DNA from: Wohlfahrtiimonas chitiniclastica DSM 18708
GTDB taxonomy: Bacteria; Pseudomonadota; Gammaproteobacteria; Cardiobacteriales; Wohlfahrtiimonadaceae
Assembly: GCF_000375345.1 (NCBI RefSeq)
Contig: NZ_AQXD01000004.1
Location: 60,054 to 124,053, forward strand
Length of the DNA: 64,000 nucleotides
Reading direction: 5' to 3'
The position numbers and the translations under genes were made by a program. Positions 27,707-35,981 of this stretch are shown here, in pieces; position 1 is the stretch's first letter; each line of letters begins with the position of its first letter. The notes beneath the pieces are model-generated. The model ran no database searches. It was not told the DNA's origin and worked only from the letters and a program-made list of their open reading frames with translations.

Positions 27707-29842
27707 ATGCCTTATATGCGTGCATTTATCCTTCGGCTCATCACACTGCTTTGTGCCACATTTACGGGCTTAGTGCTGCTCTTGATTGCGGCATTCTTGA
27801 TCTTTAACCATCGTTATCCTTTGTCGATTCCAAAAATTGAACCTTCGGTTGTGGTGGTGGATCAAAAAGGTGAAGTGCTCAGACAATTTGCCGACTCAGA
27901 AGGCATTTTCCGCCATTGGGTGACACTGGATGATGTCAATCCGAACTATCTCAATGCCTTGATTCATTATGAAGATCGCTATTTTTATCACCATTTTGGC
28001 ATCAATCCCTTAGCCACATTGCGTGCCTTTGGGCAATGGGTGGCGCACCGTAAAATCATCTCAGGCAGCTCAACCTTAACCATGCAAGTGGCACGTTTAC
28101 TCTATCCGCATGAACGCACTTTCACGGGTAAAATCGAGCAGATGTTTCGAGCCATTCAGCTTGAACAACAGCTGACGAAAGCAGAAATTTTAACCCTGTA
28201 CATCAACATTGCACCGATGGGGGGCAACATTGAAGGTGTACAAACTGCAAGCTGGCGTTACTTTGGTAAAGATGCGGCGAGCCTTAACATCGCAGAAAGC
28301 GCATTATTGGTGGCATTACCGCAGCGCCCAAGCGTGTATCGCCCGGATCATTCATTAACAAAAGCCATGCAAGCACGCAATAAAGTCTTGGCACGCTTGG
28401 CAGATTTTGGCGAAATTTCGCCCACAGATGCCCTTCGCTATCAACAAGAACCCATTAATTACGCGCCCTCAAGCACGCAATTTTCCGCACCTTTATTGGC
28501 GGAAAATTTAAAGCAACAATCCGATCAACATGTGATCCACACAACGCTTGATGGTCAATTACAACGCAAAATTGAATCTCTCCTTCGCTCACAGAGTAAA
28601 ACATGGCCTGCAAAAGCCTCAGGTGCTGTGTTGGTGGTGAATAATCACACGCACGCCATTGCCGCTTATGTGGGCTCGGCTGACCTTTTTAATGCAGAAC
28701 GTTTTGGTTATGTGGACATGGTGACGGCCATTCGCTCGCCAGGTTCAACATTAAAGCCCTTTGCTTATGGCATGGCGATGGATTATGGCATCATCCATGA
28801 AGCGAGCCTCCTCACGGATGTGCGCCGCGGCTTTGATGGCTATTATCCCAAAAACTTTGACAATGAAGTTAGGGGCGCTGTGCCAATGTTTCGTGCGCTA
28901 CAGCTCTCTTTAAATGTGCCGGTTGTGCAAGTGTTTCAACATTTAACGCCCCATTATTTCACCCAAAAATTGCGCCAAAGTGGCATTGAGCTCTCCATTG
29001 ATTACCCAACCCTCAGCATGATTTTGGGCGGCGTTGGCATTTCGCTGTGGGAACAAGTGCGCTTGTTTTCAAGTTTATCCACACAGGGTCAAATTTATCC
29101 GATGACAGTGACGCCGAAAACCGTCACAAGTACCGGGCAAATTTTATCCCCAGAAGCCGCTTGGATCACCCATAAAATCCTCAGCCAAACACGCCCCGCC
29201 AATCGTTTTAATCCCCGTAAAATTGCATGGAAAACAGGCACAAGTTATGGCTATCGTGATGGCTGGGCACTCGGGACAACTGCCGATTGGACAGTAGGCG
29301 TGTGGGTCGGTCGTCCTGATGGTGTACCGAATGTGGGCGCGCTCGCCAATCGCTATGCAACGCCGCTTCTGTTTGATGTCTTTAATCTATTACCTAAAGA
29401 TCAAACAACCCTCACAAAGCCGCGCGGCATTACGACAGAAACCATTTGTTGGCCAAGTGGCCGCAACATGACAGATGTACCCATTGAAGCCTGTGAACAA
29501 CAATACACCATCGATGCCATCAAAGGACAAACGCCGCCCACGCTCTATGATTCCCCGGGAGAAATGCCACATTTTGGCTGGCCGCAACTGCTCACGAAAG
29601 CACCATTACTGCTGCAATCGGCAGAGATTTTAACGCTACAAAATCAGAGCATCATTTACAAAAGCCCCCATTCGATTGCCCTAACGGCACGTGGTAATCC
29701 GCCGTTTCGTTGGTATTTAAATGGTCAATTGCTTGAGGACAACAAGCTGGATATTCCAAACTTAACGCTTGGGCAACACACTTTAAGTGTGCAGGATCAT
29801 GCGCAAAAAGTGCACCGCATTGTGTTTGAAGTGCGCGAGTGA
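27707..29842 (+). CDS. pbpC: Penicillin-binding protein 1C
   Basis: Bifunctional peptidoglycan synthase of about 711 residues. I start it at ATG 27707 (27716 is the alternative), after the katA terminator; the longer open frame overlaps katA and is not credible. One N-terminal TM helix follows, then a GT51 glycosyltransferase domain (HYEDRYFYHHFG, SGSSTLTMQVARLL) and a transpeptidase domain with SPGSTLKPF (SxxK), SLN (SxN) and KTGTSYG (KTG). The C-terminal BiPBP domain, typical of PBP1C, is present. The usual partner, alpha-2-macroglobulin, is encoded nearby on the other strand. Confidence 0.94.
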   Translation: MPYMRAFILRLITLLCATFTGLVLLLIAAFLIFNHRYPLSIPKIEPSVVVVDQKGEVLRQFADSEGIFRHWVTLDDVNPNYLNALIHYEDRYFYHHFGINPLATLRAFGQWVAHRKIISGSSTLTMQVARLLYPHERTFTGKIEQMFRAIQLEQQLTKAEILTLYINIAPMGGNIEGVQTASWRYFGKDAASLNIAESALLVALPQRPSVYRPDHSLTKAMQARNKVLARLADFGEISPTDALRYQQEPINYAPSSTQFSAPLLAENLKQQSDQHVIHTTLDGQLQRKIESLLRSQSKTWPAKASGAVLVVNNHTHAIAAYVGSADLFNAERFGYVDMVTAIRSPGSTLKPFAYGMAMDYGIIHEASLLTDVRRGFDGYYPKNFDNEVRGAVPMFRALQLSLNVPVVQVFQHLTPHYFTQKLRQSGIELSIDYPTLSMILGGVGISLWEQVRLFSSLSTQGQIYPMTVTPKTVTSTGQILSPEAAWITHKILSQTRPANRFNPRKIAWKTGTSYGYRDGWALGTTADWTVGVWVGRPDGVPNVGALANRYATPLLFDVFNLLPKDQTTLTKPRGITTETICWPSGRNMTDVPIEACEQQYTIDAIKGQTPPTLYDSPGEMPHFGWPQLLTKAPLLLQSAEILTLQNQSIIYKSPHSIALTARGNPPFRWYLNGQLLEDNKLDIPNLTLGQHTLSVQDHAQKVHRIVFEVRE

Positions 29843-29851
29843 GAAATGCCG

Positions 29852-29857
29852 TATAAT
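29852..29857 (+). promoter_or_regulatory. -10 element before the FUSC exporter gene
   Basis: A perfect TATAAT, 28 bp before the chosen ATG. The best -35 (TTGAAG at 29826) is 20 bp away, longer than ideal. Confidence 0.4.
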
Positions 29858-29885
29858 GGTTCTTTAATGACGCATGAGGGCCACT

Positions 29886-31787
29886 ATGAAAGATAAACTC
29901 TCGGCGATGATTCGCGAAGCCATCGCCGTCAACGAACGTTCATTTCCATGGGAACGCGCCATCGGTGCAGGCATTGCCATGACATTGCCCATATTCATCG
30001 GCTTATGGCTCAATCTTTTACCATATGGATTGATGGCAGGGCTTGGCGGCTTCACCTATCTCTATGCCTTTCGCCTGCCGTATGCGCACCTCTCTAAACG
30101 CTTATTGTTTGTAGGCATCGCGATGGTGATCGCCTCGCTCTTAGGCTCAATCACAGCGCCTTATCCGATTGCTGTGGCGGTTGTAATGGGCGCAATTGCT
30201 GCCGTGACCCTATTCATTTTCAATGCACTGAAATTCATTGGGCCTTCTGCCATTTTCTTTGTGCTGATTTTTGCCCTCACGGCAGATATGCCACATGTGG
30301 ACTTCGCTGGCGCATTGATGCGTGCAGGTTTAGTGAGTTTCGGCGCAATGCTCTCTTGGCTCATTGCCATGAGTGGCTTTTTGATTCATCCCCATCGCCC
30401 AGAGATTCAATCCCTACAAAAAGCGTATCAGCAACTCATTCAATTGACAGACAAAGCAGGCACGGATGCCTTTCATGGTGAAAAATATAAAGCCATGGCT
30501 GCCTTTAAGGAAGCCCATGAAACGTTAATGGCAGGGCGCTTGCCGTGGTCACCCTCTGAAACTTATCGCCGCTTATTGCATTTAGCAGTTGCGGGCAATG
30601 AATATTTGATTGAGCTCTCCATTCGGGAAGAGCAATCTTCAAGCCCGATGCCAAAAGAGGCCCACGATTATTTAACAGAGATTTTACGCAATCTCAAATC
30701 CTTCAAACAGACATCTACATTGCCCAAACCACCGGCTGATTTACCGCTTGTGGATAACTTTATCGCCATGCATGATGCTCTAACTGCACCCGTTGCCACG
30801 CTCCCTGCCCTCACGGCGGATGATCAAGTGAGCATTCGCATGATTTTAGCCCAAGCCCTTGATCGCAATTCCTTAGTCTTTTTAACCGCTGTGCGCTTTG
30901 GCATCATCACCACAATTGCCTCGCTCATTGCCCATGGCTTTGATTTTACGCGCTCTTATTGGATTCCGTTATCGTGTGTGGCGGTGATGTCTGGCGCATC
31001 GATGGTGGCAACGCTCCACAGAGCCCTTCAGCGTTCCCTTGGCACGATGATCGGGATCATCATCGCAAGTTTAATCCTCTATTTTGAGCCCACAGGCTAC
31101 CCGATTGCCCTCTTTATTTTGCTCTTTACCATTATGACAGAGCTGTGCATCGTTAAAAATTATGGTTTAGCGGTGATCTTCATTACGCCCAATGCGCTAT
31201 TGTTGGCAGAAACCATCTCCGCGGGAGATTTCTCCTTTGTGCACTTTGCCGGCGCGCGCATTTTAGATGTGGCCATCGGTAGCATCATCGGGATCATTGG
31301 CGTGATGATCATGGGTAAACGCTCAGCATCTGTGCGCATGCCACGCATTTTGATGCGCACCCTTCGCAGTCAATCCCAAATGTTACTGTTGCTCTTTGGT
31401 CCACACAACGAAGATGCTGACGCGCAACTTAAAATCCGCAGCCTAAAAATGCAAACCAACCTTGCCAACCTCACCGCGCTTTACACTGCAGCCATTGGCG
31501 AGATTCCAAAAAACAAAGCGTTAATTGAATACTATTGGCCGATCATCTATTCACTTGATAAGCTATCGGTACTCCTTGAGCGTGCTGCCCACATGCAACA
31601 TCGCCCCACATTGAGCCCGCAAGCGTTGGCAAATTTACTCTATTTATTTGAGACATTGGCCAATCATGCTCAATCGGATATGCAGTACGATGCGCTGCCC
31701 ATTCCTACGATTCCGGGCTTTTCAAGCATCGCAAAGGAAATTGATGTGTTACAATCCGCCTTTAAGTCAGAGACAACCGCAATATGA
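29886..31787 (+). CDS. FUSC-family inner-membrane transporter (YccS/aromatic acid efflux-like)
   Basis: A 633-residue membrane protein with two blocks of about six helices (residues 20-165 and 330-460) separated by, and followed by, soluble helical regions. This duplicated layout is that of the fusaric acid resistance/aromatic acid exporter family. I prefer ATG 29886 over 29874 because GAGGG precedes it. It overlaps the acetyltransferase gene by four bases (ATGA), so the two are co-translated. Substrate is unknown; no membrane-fusion protein gene is adjacent, unlike AaeAB. Confidence 0.8.
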   Translation: MKDKLSAMIREAIAVNERSFPWERAIGAGIAMTLPIFIGLWLNLLPYGLMAGLGGFTYLYAFRLPYAHLSKRLLFVGIAMVIASLLGSITAPYPIAVAVVMGAIAAVTLFIFNALKFIGPSAIFFVLIFALTADMPHVDFAGALMRAGLVSFGAMLSWLIAMSGFLIHPHRPEIQSLQKAYQQLIQLTDKAGTDAFHGEKYKAMAAFKEAHETLMAGRLPWSPSETYRRLLHLAVAGNEYLIELSIREEQSSSPMPKEAHDYLTEILRNLKSFKQTSTLPKPPADLPLVDNFIAMHDALTAPVATLPALTADDQVSIRMILAQALDRNSLVFLTAVRFGIITTIASLIAHGFDFTRSYWIPLSCVAVMSGASMVATLHRALQRSLGTMIGIIIASLILYFEPTGYPIALFILLFTIMTELCIVKNYGLAVIFITPNALLLAETISAGDFSFVHFAGARILDVAIGSIIGIIGVMIMGKRSASVRMPRILMRTLRSQSQMLLLLFGPHNEDADAQLKIRSLKMQTNLANLTALYTAAIGEIPKNKALIEYYWPIIYSLDKLSVLLERAAHMQHRPTLSPQALANLLYLFETLANHAQSDMQYDALPIPTIPGFSSIAKEIDVLQSAFKSETTAI

Positions 31788-32311
31788 TCGAACAACCGCA
31801 TTTTGAAATACGATTAACCCGCAATGATGATTGCGAACATTTGCCTGAAGTGGAGCGCTCAGCTGCTGCGCGTTTTGCGAGCATCCCTGAATTGGCATGG
31901 ATTGCAACGGCTGATGTCCATTCAGTGGAAGATCATCAGCGCTTTGTCACACAGAAAAATAGTTGGGTGGCCATTCATGATGATCAACCCATTGGTTTTA
32001 TCAGTGGCGTTCAAATGCAAGATGCGTTTCATATTTGTGAATTTTCTGTGCGCGAAGAGTGGCAAAGCCAAGGTGTTGGCAAAGCACTCATGCAAGCTTT
32101 AGAGGCAGACATGCATGAGAAAAACATCACCAATATCACGCTCACCACCTTTAGAAAAGTGGAGTGGAATGGCCCGATGTATGAGCATTTAGGCTTTGTG
32201 GAAATCCCTGACACCGAGCTTTCCCTCTTTTTATTAGATGTGCTTGGCGAAGAGACTGAGGCGGGTTTTTTACCAGATCAACGCTGTGCGATGCGTAAAA
32301 CCCTCACTTAA
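31784..32311 (+). CDS. GNAT-family N-acetyltransferase
   Basis: A 175-residue single-domain acetyltransferase. The acetyl-CoA pyrophosphate loop is EWQSQGVGKALM (R/Q-x-x-G-x-G/A type) at about 85-96, preceded by the beta-4 strand ICEFSV and followed by NGPMYEHLGF. Substrate unknown. ATGA overlap with the FUSC exporter suggests the two act on the same small molecule. Its stop overlaps the stop region of the convergent gspG-like gene by four bases. Confidence 0.85.
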   Translation: MIEQPHFEIRLTRNDDCEHLPEVERSAAARFASIPELAWIATADVHSVEDHQRFVTQKNSWVAIHDDQPIGFISGVQMQDAFHICEFSVREEWQSQGVGKALMQALEADMHEKNITNITLTTFRKVEWNGPMYEHLGFVEIPDTELSLFLLDVLGEETEAGFLPDQRCAMRKTLT

Positions 32312-32703
32312 GGTTGTGTCTCTTTTAAGCCATGTTTGCCATGTGATGAGATGATGTATTCACCATTTGAGGCTTCATAACGATACAATCGCCCCCAAGG
32401 ATCCACAATCAAACGTTCGGCAATATAAGGTCCATGCCAATTGACCACTTGAGGATTTGTGATCAAGCTTTGTAAACCCTGCTCTGTCGTAGGATAATGC
32501 CCCACATCTTTATAATAAAGATTGAGCGCCCCTTCAATGGAACGAATGTTCTGTTTGACTGACACCCATTTACTGTCATCATCAAAGCCCAAAAACTTTT
32601 GCCCTAAGATGGTGACCACAATGGCGATGATCACCGAAATGATCATCAATTCCACTAAAGACAATGAGCGCTTATAAAACGCCCCAAGTGCATGATTGAC
32701 CAT
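32308..32703 (-). CDS. Orphan GspG-like type II pseudopilin
   Basis: A 131-residue protein with a type IV pilin-like N-terminus. The hydrophobic helix SLSLVELMIISVIIAIV has the mature Glu5, but the residue before the cleavage site is Ser, not the usual Gly (RS-LSLVE). The C-terminal part shows the GspG signature YPTTEQGLQSL followed by DPWG. Calcium-site residues near the C-terminus look altered (SSHGKHG). No other secretion genes are near. It begins three bases after the aroA stop, so it is co-transcribed with a shikimate gene. It may work with a T2SS or pilus encoded elsewhere. Confidence 0.8.
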   Translation of the reverse strand: MVNHALGAFYKRSLSLVELMIISVIIAIVVTILGQKFLGFDDDSKWVSVKQNIRSIEGALNLYYKDVGHYPTTEQGLQSLITNPQVVNWHGPYIAERLIVDPWGRLYRYEASNGEYIISSHGKHGLKETQP

Positions 32704-32706
32704 GAA

Positions 32707-33984
32707 TCAGCGCACCAATGCTTTAAATTCATTAAAGTATGTGGGGAAAGTTTTATTGACGCATGCTGGATCTTCAATGATCACGGGCACTAAAAAGCTG
32801 CACAACGAAAAACACATCGCCATGCGGTGATCATCATATGTGCCAATCGAGACATTTTCATTGAGCCGATCAACAGGCGTAATGACCAAATAATCTTCAC
32901 CTTCTTCCACAATCGCGCCAAGTTTAGTGAGCTCTGTAGCCATGGCATGGATGCGATCGGTCTCTTTCACGCGCCAACTGCCAATGTTGCGAAGAGTGGT
33001 TGTGCCTTTTGCAAACAAAGCAAGCACAGCCAATGTCATGGCTGCATCGGGAATGTGATTGCAATCTAAATCAATGGCGCGCAATCCTGATGCAGGCTTT
33101 GTCACCACGACGTGATGGTCATGCCACTCAACTTCTGCGCCCATCATTTCAAGGGCGCGCAAAAACTCCACATCGCCTTGAATGGTTTGTGTGCCGATGC
33201 CTTGCAACGTAATCTCACCGCCAATGGCGCCAAGGGCTGCAAAATAAGAAGCACTTGATGCATCACCCTCAACATCATAATGCGCCACCGCTTGATAAGT
33301 TTGCCCTGCCGGAATGTAAAACGATTGCCAATTGCGATTTTCCACCACAATGCCAAAGTCTTTGAGCATCGCTAAAGTGATGGTGATGTAAGGTTTTGAG
33401 ATCAATTCGCCATCAATGTGAATGGTCATCGCCTTTTTTGTCATCGGGAGGGTTAAAAGCAGCGCCGTTAAAAACTGGCTAGACACCGAGCCTTTGACTG
33501 AAACTTCAGAATGCATCACTTCTGCATTAAAAATCTCAAGCGGCGGATAACCGTCATTGTCTAAATAGTGGATCATTAACCCCATCGATTGCAAGGCTTC
33601 CACCAAATCTTTGATCGGACGTTCATGCATACGAGGAATGCCGCGCAACACATAATGCCCTTGATTGAGGGCAAGCGCCGCCGTTAAAGAGCGAAATGCC
33701 GTGCCTGCATTGCCTAAAAAGAGTTCTGCCTCTTTATTTGGTAGATGACCTTGATTGCCTTCAATGATGCATTCTGTTGGGCTGATGCGTTCAATTTGAA
33801 TGCCAAGCGCAAGTAAAGCTTCAGTCATATAGCGCACATCATCACTGTCTAATAAACCCTTCAAATGGGTTTTACCATCGGCCAATGCGGCTAATAATAG
33901 CGCACGATTTGAAATACTTTTTGAGCCGGGTACAGTCATTGTCCCTGCTGCGTGTGTCACTTTAGAAAGCGCTAATGTTTCCAT
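32707..33984 (-). CDS. aroA: 3-phosphoshikimate 1-carboxyvinyltransferase (EPSP synthase)
   Basis: Makes EPSP from shikimate-3-phosphate and PEP for aromatic amino acids. 425 residues, class I type. Motifs: [16 protein letters not shown] (19-34), [17 protein letters not shown] (about 88-104), RIHAMATEL and the C-terminal DHRMAMCF. The position equivalent to enteric Pro101 is Ser99 here (GTAFRSL instead of GTAMRPL). It leads a two-gene unit with the gspG-like gene. Confidence 0.96.
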   Translation of the reverse strand: METLALSKVTHAAGTMTVPGSKSISNRALLLAALADGKTHLKGLLDSDDVRYMTEALLALGIQIERISPTECIIEGNQGHLPNKEAELFLGNAGTAFRSLTAALALNQGHYVLRGIPRMHERPIKDLVEALQSMGLMIHYLDNDGYPPLEIFNAEVMHSEVSVKGSVSSQFLTALLLTLPMTKKAMTIHIDGELISKPYITITLAMLKDFGIVVENRNWQSFYIPAGQTYQAVAHYDVEGDASSASYFAALGAIGGEITLQGIGTQTIQGDVEFLRALEMMGAEVEWHDHHVVVTKPASGLRAIDLDCNHIPDAAMTLAVLALFAKGTTTLRNIGSWRVKETDRIHAMATELTKLGAIVEEGEDYLVITPVDRLNENVSIGTYDDHRMAMCFSLCSFLVPVIIEDPACVNKTFPTYFNEFKALVR

Positions 33985-34034
33985 ACATCACCCATCCGAT
34001 CATCATTGAATTAGAAATATACAACATATCATAC

Positions 34035-34070
34035 AAAAAGTGCCCTAAAGTTTAACACTGAAGGGCACTT
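34035..34070 (-). terminator. Terminator of bioB
   Basis: Stem AAGTGCCCT (34038-34046) with AGGGCACTT (34062-34070), 15-nt loop. On the minus strand it is followed by a short T-run. Confidence 0.65.
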
Positions 34071-34093
34071 GTGACTATTGTCTGATGCGTGGA

Positions 34094-35056
34094 TCAACAC
34101 GCATCGATCATTGGACTCTCTGCAGGCGTTAAGTTCAAACGCTCAAAGAGTGCATTGTCCACATCTTCAGCCGCATTGGGGCTGGTTAATAATTTAGCGC
34201 CATAGAAAATGGAGTTAGCACCTGCCATAAAGCATAACGCTTGCAATTCAGAGCTCATGGTTTCACGGCCAGCCGATAAACGCACCATGGATTTTGGCAT
34301 CATGATGCGCGCCACAGCAATCGTGCGTACAAAGTCAAAATCATCCACAGGATCATTGCCACCTAATGGCGTGCCTTGAATCGGGATCAAACGGTTAATT
34401 GGCACGCTTTCTGGCGGCGTGAGCATGTTCGCTAATTGCACCAAAAGGGATGCGCGATCCTTTTGTGATTCACCTAAACCGATGATGCCGCCTGAACAAA
34501 TCTTCATGCCAGAGTTACGCACATGATCTAATGTATCTAAGCGGTTTTGATAATTATGCGTGGTGACAATTTCACCATAGAATTCAGGGGAAGTGTCTAA
34601 GTTATGGTTGTAGTAATCTAAACCCGTATTTGCCAACTCATTTGCTTGCTCTGCTGTGAGTTGGCCAAGCGTCATACAAGTTTCCATGCCAAGGCCTTTG
34701 ACCTCTTCAATCATTTTTTTGATGTAAGGCATGTCACGCGGTTTCGGGTTACGCCAAGCCGCGCCCATACAAAAACGGCTCGCGCCATCTTCTTTCGCTT
34801 TTTTCGCAGCCTCAATGACTTTTTGCACTTCCATCAATTTTTCTGCTTCTAAACCTGTGTCATGATGCACGCTTTGCGAGCAATATTTACAGTCTTCAGA
34901 GCAGCGACCTGTTTTAATGGATAACAAACGGCTCACTTGAATTTTGGTTGGGTCAAAATGCTGACGATGCACCTGCTGGGCTTCGAACAATAATTCAAAC
35001 AGTGGTTTTTTAAAGAGCGCATCGGCTTCTTCAATGGTCCAAACTTTTTTACTCAT
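34094..35056 (-). CDS. bioB: Biotin synthase
   Basis: Radical SAM enzyme that inserts sulfur into dethiobiotin. 320 residues. The radical SAM cluster motif is [11 protein letters not shown] (C-x3-C-x2-C), with [19 protein letters not shown] and the second-cluster region RLSAGRETM also intact. It stands alone, separated from other bio genes. A BirA-type operator lies about 60 bp upstream, so repression by biotinylated BirA is likely. Confidence 0.97.
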   Translation of the reverse strand: MSKKVWTIEEADALFKKPLFELLFEAQQVHRQHFDPTKIQVSRLLSIKTGRCSEDCKYCSQSVHHDTGLEAEKLMEVQKVIEAAKKAKEDGASRFCMGAAWRNPKPRDMPYIKKMIEEVKGLGMETCMTLGQLTAEQANELANTGLDYYNHNLDTSPEFYGEIVTTHNYQNRLDTLDHVRNSGMKICSGGIIGLGESQKDRASLLVQLANMLTPPESVPINRLIPIQGTPLGGNDPVDDFDFVRTIAVARIMMPKSMVRLSAGRETMSSELQALCFMAGANSIFYGAKLLTSPNAAEDVDNALFERLNLTPAESPMIDAC

Positions 35057-35115
35057 ACGATTCTCAGATTAATAATAATGGTAACGCCCCATATCATAGA
35101 GGAAAGTTGGGCTGA

Positions 35116-35149
35116 ATGTAAACCAGAATTAAATTCATATGATTTACAT
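35116..35149. promoter_or_regulatory. Probable BirA operator upstream of bioB
   Basis: ATGTAAACC (35116-35124), 16-bp spacer, GATTTACAT (35141-35149). The arms are 8/9 complementary and match the BirA pattern TTGTAAACC-N-GGTTTACAA. Confidence 0.7.
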
Positions 35150-35228
35150 AACTCAGCCTCATCAAAATACCAATTGTGTTAAATTGTGACCATCAAGACC
35201 AATCAACAATAACGACAATGAGGATGCG

Positions 35229-35924
35229 ATGAGTTATTTAAAAACCTTAGAAAAACAATTTAAAGAAAAAAGTGACAGCTTGCCGGCAGAAGTTCAACAC
35301 CGCATTTATCGCACATTAAGTTGGCTCAACAGCGCCGAGCGTTTACGCACGCCCGTGCCACATCCAAGCAAACCGAATAAACATAAATTACCCGACACAT
35401 TAGACATGCAATTTATGAATCTATGGGTGGCATTTAATGCCATTTATGCCTGCCAAGGGTTTCAGGATGATAAAGAGCGCTTTAAAGACTTCATCCACAT
35501 CATGGTACAAAAAGAGGGGGATAAATTAGAGAAGATTTTATGGGATCTATTCTCTTCTCAAATTCACATGTTTTTGAAAAATCACTATGCATTTCGCCCG
35601 TTTTGGGATTATCACAATCAAGAAACCGATCAACCTGAAAGTTATTGGCGTGCTCGCTTTGAAGATGAAAACATTAAAGCAAATCAATCTCTTAAAAATC
35701 ATGACACCAAAACTTTGCTCCTCATTTTGTTTGAGCGCATTTATACCCTTCGCAATCAAATCTTTCATGGGGGCTCTAGCTTTGGCAGCCGTTTAAACCG
35801 CAAACAATTACAACAAGCCTGCGGTTTACTCAGCCATTTAGTGCCAGTGTTTGCCATTGTGGTGCTCAATAATCCTGAAGATCCCATTTGGGGTCGCCCA
35901 TTTTATCCAGTGATTCATGATTAA
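35229..35924 (+). CDS. HEPN-like protein of unknown function
   Basis: A 231-residue soluble, mostly helical protein that I do not recognise as a named family. Two features suggest a HEPN fold: an early helix with FMNLWVAFNAIYAC (about 62-75) and a late Rx4H motif RNQIFHGG (R175 to H180) as in HEPN RNases and apea-like proteins. HEPN proteins are often toxins or defence RNases, paired with an antitoxin or nucleotidyltransferase. None is adjacent: bioB is divergent and clpB convergent. It has its own leader and terminator. RNase activity is inference. Confidence 0.65.
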   Translation: MSYLKTLEKQFKEKSDSLPAEVQHRIYRTLSWLNSAERLRTPVPHPSKPNKHKLPDTLDMQFMNLWVAFNAIYACQGFQDDKERFKDFIHIMVQKEGDKLEKILWDLFSSQIHMFLKNHYAFRPFWDYHNQETDQPESYWRARFEDENIKANQSLKNHDTKTLLLILFERIYTLRNQIFHGGSSFGSRLNRKQLQQACGLLSHLVPVFAIVVLNNPEDPIWGRPFYPVIHD

Positions 35925-35944
35925 TTAATGGTAAAAACAGGCAT

Positions 35945-35974
35945 AAAAAAACCTCGGCAGTGCCGAGGTTTTTT
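35945..35974. terminator. Bidirectional terminator between the HEPN-like gene and clpB
   Basis: Stem CCTCGGC/GCCGAGG (35952-35958 with 35962-35968), with an A-run before and a T-run after it. Confidence 0.88.
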
Positions 35975-35981
35975 GTGTCAC

